Origin: Candidatus Woesearchaeota archaeon
GTDB lineage: Archaea > Nanobdellota > Nanobdellia > Woesearchaeales > CG1-02-33-12
Reading direction: 5' to 3'
DNA length: 6,454 nucleotides
NCBI GenBank assembly: GCA_017609385.1
Contig: JAFCEA010000085.1
Span: 1-6,454 of the forward strand
In this document: positions 1 through 5,366 of the stretch, piece by piece
Layout of the letters: every line of letters starts with the position of its first letter
Position numbering within the stretch: position 1 is the first letter of the stretch
The notes under the pieces: model-generated
Told to the model about the DNA's origin: nothing
Databases searched by the model: none
Seen by the model: the letters and a program-made list of their open reading frames with translations, nothing else
Program-made: the position numbers and the translations under genes

Positions 1-552
1 ATTACCCCATTTCTTGTAAGCAAGCATTGACTTGCATATGTGTATTCCGCGATCATTATTCATATTTACCCTAAAGACCTTAAAGCCATTGAACTCAAGA
101 ATTCTTGAAAGGCTCTCACCAATTAACATGTTTCTTACATGGCCAAGATGCAAAGGCTTGTTTGTGTTTGGTGCAGGAAACTCAATAACAACCCTTTTGT
201 TTTTTTTAGGCCAGGAGCCATATTTCTCTTTTTGATTTAGAACTTCATTTAGTGTGATTTCATTAAGAATACTTTCATTAACAAAGAAATTAACATATGG
301 ACCAATGTTTTTTATCTCTTTTATGTATTTGTTTGGCTTTATTTTTAATACCAAATTCCTTGCAATCTCTATAGGGCTTTTCTTTAGTTTTCTTGCTAGG
401 CCAAAGCATGGAAATGCATAATCTCCTAGCTTAGAATCAGGCGGGGTTTCAACTTCTATTGGCCCCCTTACCTCTTTTTTCAATAGCTTAATAACTGCCT
501 GTTTAAAGAGTTGCATAGAAGGGATGTTTATCTCTTTATTTATTAGTTGCAT
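1..552 (-). CDS. argS: Arginyl-tRNA synthetase, N-terminal part (3' end outside window)
   Basis: This class I aminoacyl-tRNA synthetase charges tRNA-Arg with arginine in the cytoplasm. I read it on the minus strand without a stop to base 1, so its C-terminal part is missing. Counting from the Met at 516, residues 1-100 form the N-terminal tRNA-binding domain (GDYAFPCFGLARKLKKSP at 31-48). The Rossmann catalytic domain follows with PAPNTNKPLHLGH, whose HLGH signature is at 123-126, and then NDRGIHICKSM at 154-164, typical of ArgRS. There are two in-frame ATGs, at 552 and 516, because a 36-bp tandem duplication spans the start. The ATG at 516 (MQLFKQAVIKLLKKEV) gives a family-like N-terminus, while 552 adds 12 residues. 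Neither has a clear Shine-Dalgarno site. The gene follows the TS-like gene by 65 or 101 bases and may be its operon partner or have its own weak promoter. The identification is very secure; the start is not. Confidence 0.95.
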   Translation of the reverse strand, partial: MQLINKEINIPSMQLFKQAVIKLLKKEVRGPIEVETPPDSKLGDYAFPCFGLARKLKKSPIEIARNLVLKIKPNKYIKEIKNIGPYVNFFVNESILNEITLNEVLNQKEKYGSWPKKNKRVVIEFPAPNTNKPLHLGHVRNMLIGESLSRILEFNGFKVFRVNMNNDRGIHICKSMLAYKKWGN

Positions 553-580
553 AGAAGGGATGTTTATCTCTTTATTTATT
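509..580. repeat. Perfect 36-bp tandem duplication across the argS start
   Basis: Bases 509-544 and 545-580 are identical 36-base units lying head to tail. The length is a multiple of three, so the argS frame stays open. Each unit carries one ATG (minus strand, at 516 and 552) and an AT-rich stretch that in the next copy lies 30 bases upstream of the ATG. The perfect identity implies a recent event or an assembly duplication. Confidence 0.97.
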
Positions 581-617
581 AATGTTTTGTATTTATCTCG
601 CTGGATTTCTCAACCAT

Positions 618-1268
618 TTAATCTGAGATAAGTTTCTGAATGTCTTCAAACTGGTCTTTGAATATGTGGGCACTGTTTGAGAATGTTGTTAAAGAGCCTG
701 TTTTGTACCCTAGTTTTTTTCCTATGTAATCCTGCAATACAAATAACTGGTAGAGGTTTGCTGGCCAGCCAAAGAAAAGATCATTGCTCCTAATCACTAT
801 GGTTGCATTAAGCCTTTGTTTTCTTATCTTAAAGTAAATGCTTATCAACCCAGGCACATCTCTTTTGTAGATGTTTGAGTCCTGTATTGGGTTCCACACA
901 AGAACAATGCCCCTCCTGGAGAAACTATTCCTTTTGAGAAGTGGAATTAAGAAATTATCAATCTGATTTATTAAATTATGAAAATTAAAGAGTCTTGGCC
1001 CATATGAATAGGAATATGTTGGTGAGAGTTTTCTTGATAAGATAAGGTCAGCTATTTCATCCAATGGAGGATAGACCCATTTTTTAAAGCTGTTTAGTAT
1101 TTCAACAGCTCTTGTTATATCATCCTTGGGATTTTTCACATCTATAACAAGGTTTAATACTTCTCTGCAAACCCTCTTATTCTCATCTGTAAAATCCTCT
1201 CCAGACTCAAAAACATACCTTAAACTGGATTTCCAGGCATCCACTATTGTCTCAGATTTTATTTCCAT
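618..1268 (-). CDS. Thymidylate-synthase-like protein lacking the catalytic cysteine
   Basis: The 216-residue protein has the thymidylate synthase fold in the short archaeal form. Landmarks in order are YGPR (89-92), the phosphate-binding SRR (117-119), RSND (160-163), the P-x-N turn with N171, and AHIF (200-203). These match E. coli TS residues R126/R127, R166, S167, D169, N177 and H207, so a dUMP-like nucleotide pocket is largely kept. The nucleophilic cysteine of the PC motif is replaced by glycine: RDVPGL, G140. The tyrosine after the conserved histidine is phenylalanine (F203). Classical methylation of dUMP through a covalent Cys-C6 adduct therefore should not be possible. The start is set by AGGTGA four bases upstream of the ATG, and that motif contains the stop of the preceding gene, so translation is probably coupled to it. 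I infer a nucleotide-binding, regulatory or altered enzyme. The fold call is strong; the function is unknown. Confidence 0.82.
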   Translation of the reverse strand: MEIKSETIVDAWKSSLRYVFESGEDFTDENKRVCREVLNLVIDVKNPKDDITRAVEILNSFKKWVYPPLDEIADLILSRKLSPTYSYSYGPRLFNFHNLINQIDNFLIPLLKRNSFSRRGIVLVWNPIQDSNIYKRDVPGLISIYFKIRKQRLNATIVIRSNDLFFGWPANLYQLFVLQDYIGKKLGYKTGSLTTFSNSAHIFKDQFEDIQKLISD

Positions 1269-1272
1269 ATAA

Positions 1273-1278
1273 TCACCT
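1273..1278 (-). promoter_or_regulatory. Shine-Dalgarno site AGGTGA for the TS-like gene
   Basis: AGGTGA lies four bases before the ATG at 1268, and its TGA is also the stop codon of the upstream 538-residue gene. This arrangement fixes the start of the TS-like gene and suggests translational coupling in one operon. Confidence 0.8.
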
Positions 1279-2889
1279 TATGAAAGTTGTAAGCTTTATG
1301 TCAGCCCTTTTTATTTCAGCAAAGTCATAGCAAAAGAAAGGAATTTTATAGGTTTTTAGGATTATATTAAATTCACGGCAGATATCCTTTGAATTTATTT
1401 TTCCTGTTCGGTAAAATCTTGACCTGTCGCCGCCGTCAAATGCCTGAAAAATCTCCTCTTTTACACCAAGCAGTTCCTCAATCTCTTTTGAATAAAGGTC
1501 CTCTAGTTTTTTAATCTCTGTTTTCTGGAATAATCCCTTGCTAAATTTAAATTTTGACCCATTGAAAAGACATGAAAACGCAACCTTAAATCGTGTTGGC
1601 ATACCGCATGATTTGTAAATAGTTTCTTCTGACACACAGAAATTATCAATCTCTTTTTTTGTGCTTTTTATAAGCTCAATAACATAGTTTTGGTTTAGGT
1701 TTGGGTCTTTCCAGCCATAATTCCAAAACCTGATATAGTTCCTGCTCAAAGTAAAAAATTCCTTTACATGAGGAAAGGTTAGTTTAACAATATTTTTAAA
1801 ATACTCATCTGACTTCCTTCTTTGTAATGAGTTTGCAGATAGCAGTGATTTAACAATATTCTTAATAAAAAGCCTAAACTGTCTAAGGTCATTGTGTTCT
1901 CTAAAAAACCTGTTAACATCAACCACAACTGTTGATTGCGAGCATGCAAGACCATAGCTTTTTTTCTGAAACTCCTTTTTGTAAACAAGCCATTCATTCT
2001 CATCAAAGCAATATGGGCCAATCCTGCCTAAGATATATGGAGCGCAGTAAAGATCCTGATTTTTTATGTATATCCTTATCTTAGAGTTTATAAAAATATC
2101 AATAACATCCTCAAAAAAATCAGAGTGCTCCTGCAGCTCTTTACTTCTCACATCAAATATTAAGGTTATGTTCTCAGAGTGCATATCACTGTATTCTTTA
2201 ATAAATTCAATGACTTTATTGGTTTTCTCTTTCTCAAGATTTGTTATGTCTATTATGCAGCTTAGCTTTTTCCCATAATCCACACACTCAGAGTTAATCT
2301 TTCTGATGAAAGATAGGGATTCATTAAGCTCATTAGTCTGTATTACAGATTCAAAGTCATTCAATCCAATAGCATCATTAATGTTTGAGAAGCATTTGTT
2401 TATTGCATTATAAAGCTCTTTAAGGTTTTTGAATTTAGTGGTCTCTAATAAAATAGAATTTAACCTGTCAACCCATGTTGCTGACTCAAATCTCGCAGCA
2501 ATATTTTTTTGCTCATAGCCGTCTATAGGCATTGCAGGCATGCTTGGTTTTGATATAATAATTTTTCTCTTTGATTTATTGATAATAAGTTCTTCTCCTT
2601 GTTCTAATGAAAGAACAAAATATTTTTCCCCTTTGTTGCCCTGTTTGCTTATCTTTAGAATATCTTCCTCTACTAAATTATTCAGGTAGTAAAGGATTTT
2701 TCTGTGAAGCTGGCCTTTTTTTCTCTTTGCCTTGTTAAGCATCTGTTTATCTGCAAACTGATTTTTGAATACTAGCTCTACATCTTTATAGTCTTCTGGG
2801 AAAATATTGGCGAGTATATCTGTTGTAGAGAATTCTTTTTCAGGGTTTTTTTTGAAAAACAAGAGTAAGTTATACTCTATTTGGTTCAT
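1273..2889 (-). CDS. Unrecognised 538-residue protein with N-terminal winged helix
   Basis: I do not recognise this family. Residues 1-95 look like a winged-helix DNA-binding domain: helices around 4-30 and 47-75 (with a basic KAKRKKGQLHRK stretch at 53-64), then a wing ending KGEKYFVLSL at 86-95. A linker with SKPSMPAMPIDGYE (113-126) leads to a long alpha/beta region. There, hydrophobic strands (CIIDITNL 211-218, ITLIFDVRS 241-249, IRIYIKNQ 271-278, STVVVDVNRFF 319-329) alternate with charged helices. The C-terminal part has FWNYGWKDPNLNQNYV (388-403) and AFDGGDRSRFYR (483-494), which may be functional motifs. No signal peptide or membrane segment is evident. It is the first gene of the minus-strand operon and precedes the TS-like gene by four bases, so the two products probably act together. 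A TATA box 31 bases upstream of the ATG suggests a leaderless mRNA. It could be a ligand-responsive regulator or an enzyme with a DNA-binding head. Confidence 0.85.
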   Translation of the reverse strand: MNQIEYNLLLFFKKNPEKEFSTTDILANIFPEDYKDVELVFKNQFADKQMLNKAKRKKGQLHRKILYYLNNLVEEDILKISKQGNKGEKYFVLSLEQGEELIINKSKRKIIISKPSMPAMPIDGYEQKNIAARFESATWVDRLNSILLETTKFKNLKELYNAINKCFSNINDAIGLNDFESVIQTNELNESLSFIRKINSECVDYGKKLSCIIDITNLEKEKTNKVIEFIKEYSDMHSENITLIFDVRSKELQEHSDFFEDVIDIFINSKIRIYIKNQDLYCAPYILGRIGPYCFDENEWLVYKKEFQKKSYGLACSQSTVVVDVNRFFREHNDLRQFRLFIKNIVKSLLSANSLQRRKSDEYFKNIVKLTFPHVKEFFTLSRNYIRFWNYGWKDPNLNQNYVIELIKSTKKEIDNFCVSEETIYKSCGMPTRFKVAFSCLFNGSKFKFSKGLFQKTEIKKLEDLYSKEIEELLGVKEEIFQAFDGGDRSRFYRTGKINSKDICREFNIILKTYKIPFFCYDFAEIKRADIKLTTFIR

Positions 2890-2912
2890 AACTACTTTAT
2901 AATACTAACAAC

Positions 2913-2920
2913 TATATAAA
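2913..2920 (-). promoter_or_regulatory. TATA box of the wHTH/TS-like operon
   Basis: TTTATATA on the minus strand begins 31 bases before the ATG at 2889. With archaeal initiation about 22-25 bases past the TATA box, transcription would start at or next to the ATG, giving a leaderless transcript. A TTCAG operator box (2930-2934) lies just upstream, where the BRE and TFB would bind. Confidence 0.7.
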
Positions 2921-2927
2921 TGTTTTT

Positions 2928-3038
2928 GTTTCAGAAAAAATATTGTTTAAACTGCCTTATTTTTAAATGCTTCAGAGTTTTTCTGAAACATTCAGATTTT
3001 ATTGCTAAAAAAGCTTTATATTTCAGTATATCTCTGAA
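2928..3038. promoter_or_regulatory. Phased operator array of TTCAG / CTGAA boxes
   Basis: TTCAG occurs at 2930, 2971, 2991 and 3022, with spacings of 41, 20 and 31 bases, close to whole multiples of a 10.3-bp turn. Two boxes are completed by CTGAA after seven bases, forming 17-bp dyads at 2971-2987 and 3022-3038 whose centres are 51 bp apart. In addition GTTTCAGAAAAA (2928-2939) and TTTTTCTGAAAC (2978-2989) are exact inverted copies. Lrp/AsnC proteins are known to bind short imperfect dyads in phased series. The array lies between the divergent wHTH gene and the Lrp-like gene, and its last dyad sits directly behind the latter's TATA box, which suggests autorepression. That the neighbouring regulator is the binder is inference. 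Confidence 0.68.
3015..3022 (+). promoter_or_regulatory. TATA box of the Lrp-like gene
   Basis: TTTATATT, preceded by an A-rich BRE-like stretch, predicts initiation near 3045. That leaves a leader of about 35 bases with its own Shine-Dalgarno site, unlike the leaderless genes nearby. The operator dyad 3022-3038 lies between this box and the predicted start point. Confidence 0.6.
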
Positions 3039-3070
3039 TAAAAATATTACAAAGTTTATGAAAAAAATAT

Positions 3071-3076
3071 GGAGGT
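3071..3076 (+). promoter_or_regulatory. Shine-Dalgarno site GGAGGT deciding the start at 3081
   Basis: GGAGGT lies four bases before the ATG at 3081. An earlier in-frame ATG at 3069 overlaps the motif itself and has no site of its own, so 3081 is the better start. Confidence 0.8.
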
Positions 3077-3080
3077 TAAA

Positions 3081-3560
3081 ATGATTAATAAAAAAGATTT
3101 AATAGTTATTTCTTATTTAAGGCAGAATGCAAGGGAAACACTGACAAGGCTAAGCAGAAAAACCCATATCCCTGTATCAACAATATATGACAAGCTAAAG
3201 CTGCATGAGCATGAGCTTATAACAAAATACACAAGCTTACTGGATTTTTCAAAGCTTGGTTTTAACACAAGGGCAAATATCATATTAAGGGTTGACAGAA
3301 ATAAGAGGGATGAAGTAAAGGATTATCTAATGAAGCACCAGAATATAAACTCTGTTTGCAAGATAAACAATGGTGATTTTATGATAGATGTTATTTTCAA
3401 GCATATAAAGGATATGGAGGATTTCATAGAAAATATTGAACAGAAGTTTGACATAAAGGACAGACAGATCTATTATGTTATAGATGACATAAAGAGGGAG
3501 TCCTTTATGAATGATCCAGCTGTACATAAAGGACAGACAGATCTATTATGTTATAGATGA
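3081..3560 (+). CDS. Lrp/AsnC-type transcriptional regulator with frameshifted tail
   Basis: This is a small DNA-binding regulator of the Lrp/AsnC (feast/famine) kind. Residues 1-45 form an HTH, with the likely recognition part THIPVSTIYDKL at 28-39. A second domain of the RAM (ligand-binding, oligomerising) type follows from about residue 60, with beta strands ANIILRVD and FMIDVIF. It is a clear paralogue of the regulator at 4887-5357, sharing KYxxLLDFxKLGF and the tail VI(D/E)D(I/L)K. A perfect 73-bp tandem duplication covers its 3' end. Since 73 is not a multiple of three, the reading frame leaves the original after PAV and ends HKGQTDLLCYR. Without the second copy it would end PAVLEIIG, with the stop at 3613-3615 and 153 residues. 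The conserved core stays intact, so the protein may still work. It probably binds the TTCAG array upstream. The ligand is unknown. Confidence 0.85.
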   Translation: MINKKDLIVISYLRQNARETLTRLSRKTHIPVSTIYDKLKLHEHELITKYTSLLDFSKLGFNTRANIILRVDRNKRDEVKDYLMKHQNINSVCKINNGDFMIDVIFKHIKDMEDFIENIEQKFDIKDRQIYYVIDDIKRESFMNDPAVHKGQTDLLCYR

Positions 3561-3596
3561 CATAAAGAGGGAGTCCTTTATGAATGATCCAGCTGT
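3451..3596. repeat. Perfect 73-bp tandem duplication of the Lrp-like gene 3' end
   Basis: Bases 3451-3523 and 3524-3596 are identical and adjacent. The unit codes for the segment from IKDRQIYY to MNDPAV. The second copy lies one frame off and carries the former C-terminus with its stop at 3613-3615. Removing one copy restores a continuous 154-codon frame, including the stop, from 3081. No third copy is present. Confidence 0.97.
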
Positions 3597-3670
3597 TCTG
3601 GAAATAATAGGGTAATTTAATCAAAGATTAGTAAATTTAAAGAAATAATTTAATGTTTAATTCTTTTTTT
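3597..3670 (+). terminator. Possible terminator between convergent genes
   Basis: After the old stop codon of the Lrp-like gene there is a short weak hairpin (TAATCAAAGATTA, 3618-3630). A run of seven T (3664-3670) follows, just inside the end of the opposite phosphoribosyltransferase gene. T-runs are typical archaeal termination signals. The support is modest because the whole region is AT-rich. Confidence 0.35.
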
Positions 3671-4099
3671 ATAATATACTAATTTTACCCCTTTTGCATA
3701 TAGTCCATGCCAAAAAAATCTACGTTCATCCTGTTCAACACATACATATAGATTTTTAGGTTTACATCTTTGATCAAACAAATAGTTTAATATGGTATTC
3801 ATAGTGCCTCCAGTAGCTATTAAATCATCACAAATCAAAGAAATTCTTTCTGGTTTTATTTTTCCTTTAACCCATTCAATAATCTGATTATCTTTTGAAT
3901 GCTTTGAAGGTCTTATTTGAATTAGATTTCCATATTTATGTTTATTTTTAACTGATTTAATCATTTTTTCTGCAAGATTTCTCCCGCCAGATTCTACAGA
4001 AATGATATCAATTAAATTTGAACTTTTCAATAAATCCCTAAAACGAATTGCTCTATTATCGTAAAGGGCAGAGTCCCTGATTATTTTATAAATAGACAT
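3650..4099 (-). CDS. Type I phosphoribosyltransferase-like protein
   Basis: This is a PRPP-dependent phosphoribosyltransferase-like protein of 149 residues. The key evidence is the PRPP-binding loop ISLICDDLIATGGTM (86-100), two acidic residues (D91, D92) followed by ATGGT, as in the orotate and purine families. VESGGRNLAEKM (35-46) resembles the loop that in such enzymes binds the pyrophosphate or helps shape the active site. RPSKHSKD (63-70) would lie at the position of the flexible loop. It is shorter than most orotate phosphoribosyltransferases (about 180-210 residues), and the hood that selects the base is not recognisable, so I cannot name the substrate. It is probably cytoplasmic, with no membrane segment. 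A TATA box 30 bases upstream points to a leaderless mRNA. It is divergent from the HD-domain gene, another nucleotide-related protein, and convergent with the Lrp-like gene. Confidence 0.82.
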   Translation of the reverse strand: MSIYKIIRDSALYDNRAIRFRDLLKSSNLIDIISVESGGRNLAEKMIKSVKNKHKYGNLIQIRPSKHSKDNQIIEWVKGKIKPERISLICDDLIATGGTMNTILNYLFDQRCKPKNLYVCVEQDERRFFWHGLYAKGVKLVYYKKRIKH

Positions 4100-4121
4100 A
4101 AATTAGATTAATAGTAAATAA

Positions 4122-4129
4122 TTTATAAA
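4122..4129 (-). promoter_or_regulatory. TATA box of the phosphoribosyltransferase gene
   Basis: TTTATAAA on the minus strand begins 30 bases before the ATG at 4099, which fits a leaderless transcript. Bases 4125-4130 (ATAAAC) and 4137-4142 (GTTTAT) form a small dyad over this promoter. Confidence 0.65.
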
Positions 4130-4155
4130 CTTTTCTGTTTATTACTACTATGTAA

Positions 4156-4178
4156 TGGTTTATACTGTTCAAACCAGT
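4156..4178. promoter_or_regulatory. Possible operator dyad between divergent genes
   Basis: TGGTTT (4156-4161) and AAACCA (4171-4176) are inverted arms with nine bases between them. ACTG (4164-4167) and CAGT (4175-4178) form a second, overlapping dyad. It lies between the two divergent promoters and could bind a shared regulator. The support is the symmetry alone. Confidence 0.3.
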
Positions 4179-4202
4179 CTATTTGAAAAGATAACCTAAA
4201 AA

Positions 4203-4210
4203 TTTATATA
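4203..4210 (+). promoter_or_regulatory. TATA box of the HD-domain gene
   Basis: TTTATATA, with A-rich sequence before it, begins 31 bases before the ATG at 4234. This is the same spacing as for the other first genes here and suggests a leaderless mRNA. An ATG at 4230 is in another frame. Confidence 0.7.
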
Positions 4211-4233
4211 CAAGGTAATTCTTATCTTAATGT

Positions 4234-4782
4234 ATGAATATTATAAAATTTCTCCAACAAGTAATGAAATTAAAAGAACTAAAGAGAACAGGGTGGCTAT
4301 ATAAAGATATTCCGAACCCTGAAAGTGTAGCAGATCATTCATTTGGTGTTGCTATGTTAGCCTTGACTGTTCCTTTGCCTAAAGGTATTGATAGAGACAA
4401 ACTGATTAAAATGGCCTTAATCGAAGAACTAGGAGAAATTGAGATTGGAGATATTGTCTGGGAAAGAGGAGTCCATATTAATCTACAGAAAAAAAGAAAG
4501 CAGATAAATTCAGAGAAAAAAACAGTCAATAAAATTTTTGATATAATCAATAATAAAAAATTAAAAAAATTATTATTAGAGTATTTAGAACAAAAAACAA
4601 AAACAGCAAAATTTCTTAAAGAACTAGATAAATTAGAAATGGTTTTGCAAGCATTAGAATATGAAAAGGGGGTTCATCCTTCTAAGTTAAATGAATTCTG
4701 GATAAACGCAGACAAATATATCAAAGATAAAAAACTAAGAGAATATTTTTTAGAATTAAAAAGTAAGAGGAATGTTAATTAA
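4234..4782 (+). CDS. HD-domain protein of YfbR/HDDC2 type with HD replaced by EE
   Basis: The 182-residue protein resembles the YfbR/HDDC2 group, metal-dependent 5'-deoxynucleotidases that dephosphorylate dNMPs. The N-terminus MKLKELKRTGWLYKDI (11-26) and PESVADHSFGVAMLAL (29-44) are close to that group. The first histidine ligand (H35) is present. The central motif, normally ALxHDLGE, reads ALIEELGE (61-68), so both the His and the Asp of the HD dyad are glutamate (E64, E65). GDI (72-74) follows as usual, and the distal aspartate is kept in LDKLEMVLQALEY (131-143; D132). Losing the dyad should remove or change the metal site. The enzyme may be inactive, use another metal set, or serve as a nucleotide binder. 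It is divergent from the phosphoribosyltransferase and followed by the second Lrp-like gene. The fold call is strong; the activity is uncertain. Confidence 0.85.
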   Translation: MNIIKFLQQVMKLKELKRTGWLYKDIPNPESVADHSFGVAMLALTVPLPKGIDRDKLIKMALIEELGEIEIGDIVWERGVHINLQKKRKQINSEKKTVNKIFDIINNKKLKKLLLEYLEQKTKTAKFLKELDKLEMVLQALEYEKGVHPSKLNEFWINADKYIKDKKLREYFLELKSKRNVN

Positions 4783-4855
4783 GAACTATTTATTAAGATA
4801 ACTCTTGGATATCTTCCGGAATTCATAAAAATTTCATGATTTTTTTTGGTAAAGC

Positions 4856-4863
4856 AATATAAA
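4856..4863 (+). promoter_or_regulatory. TATA box of the second Lrp-like gene
   Basis: AATATAAA, aligned on its TATA core with the other boxes here, begins 31 bases before the GTG at 4887. That would make this GTG a leaderless start. Confidence 0.45.
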
Positions 4864-4884
4864 CATGTATTTCTTATTGTTGTT

Positions 4885-4890
4885 AGGTGA
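4885..4890 (+). promoter_or_regulatory. Shine-Dalgarno site AGGTGA for an alternative TTG start
   Basis: AGGTGA is followed, after five bases, by an in-frame TTG at 4896. A start there would give a protein whose N-terminus lines up residue for residue with that of the paralogue starting at 3081. The motif overlaps the GTG at 4887. Confidence 0.45.
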
Positions 4891-5357
4891 GTTTATTGCT
4901 GACAAAAAAGGAGTTATTGATTTTAACACACTTAAGAGCAGATTCAAGAAAAAGCCTTGCAATGATAAGCCGCGAGACAAGTATTCCAATATCAACAATA
5001 TTTGATAAGGTAAATAAGCTTGGAAAAAGCACAATATCAAAATACTCTCCTCTGCTTGACTTTCAGAAGCTTGGTTTTGGATTAAGAGTTAATTTTGTAT
5101 TAAAAGCTAATGACAAAAAAAAGCAAGAGCTTAAAGATTTCTTATTAACAAATAAAAATGTAAATTGCATATTAAGGCTTAACAATTGCTTTGATTTCTT
5201 TGTTGAAGCAGTATTTAGGGATATGAAGGGGATTGAGGAATTCTCTGAGAGCCTTGAAAAATTTAAGATAAAAAAGAAAAAAAAGTTCTTTGTTATCGAA
5301 GACCTAAAGAAAGAGGAATTTCTTACCAGGCCAGAGCATATAAAACTGTTGGATTAA
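4887..5357 (+). CDS. Second Lrp/AsnC-type transcriptional regulator
   Basis: This is a paralogue of the regulator at 3081-3560. It has an N-terminal HTH (SRETSIPISTIFDKV, about residues 28-42), the shared linker SKYSPLLDFQKLGFG, and a RAM-like alpha/beta domain (VNFVLKAND, FFVEAVFRDMKG). It is followed by a basic, lysine-rich stretch and the tail FFVIEDLKKEEFL. Two starts are possible: GTG at 4887, 31 bases after a TATA-like box (leaderless), or TTG at 4896 behind AGGTGA, which matches the start of the paralogue. It shows no frameshift and ends EHIKLLD, so it displays the normal C-terminus that the other copy has lost. A piece of its 3' end (5293-5343) is repeated at 6404-6454, beyond the HEPN/MNT module. 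No TTCAG-N7-CTGAA dyad is seen upstream, so it may recognise another site. The ligand and targets are unknown. Confidence 0.85.
   Translation: MSLLLTKKELLILTHLRADSRKSLAMISRETSIPISTIFDKVNKLGKSTISKYSPLLDFQKLGFGLRVNFVLKANDKKKQELKDFLLTNKNVNCILRLNNCFDFFVEAVFRDMKGIEEFSESLEKFKIKKKKKFFVIEDLKKEEFLTRPEHIKLLD
5293..5343 (+). repeat. Direct repeat, copy A (3' end of the second Lrp-like gene)
   Basis: These bases match 6404-6454 at 50 of 51 positions, the mismatch being 5329 G against 6440 A. Identity begins sharply at 5293/6404 and may run on past the window. The unit codes for VIEDLKKEEFLTRPEHI. Together with copy B it encloses the HEPN/MNT module. Confidence 0.95.
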
Positions 5358-5366
5358 ATTTATTGA

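Noticed and set aside
618..1268. Calling the TS-like gene thyA
   Set aside because: The catalytic cysteine is glycine, so ordinary thymidylate synthase activity is not supported.
3069..3080. Upstream ATG of the first Lrp-like gene as the start
   Set aside because: It overlaps the GGAGGT motif that serves the ATG at 3081, and the paralogue alignment supports 3081.
509..3596. Repeats as a possible CRISPR array
   Set aside because: The 36-bp and 73-bp units are adjacent two-copy tandem duplications without spacers, and no cas gene is present.
4814..4821. Palindrome TTCCGGAA upstream of the second regulator
   Set aside because: Only eight bases, single copy and not extended; it does not resemble the TTCAG dyads.
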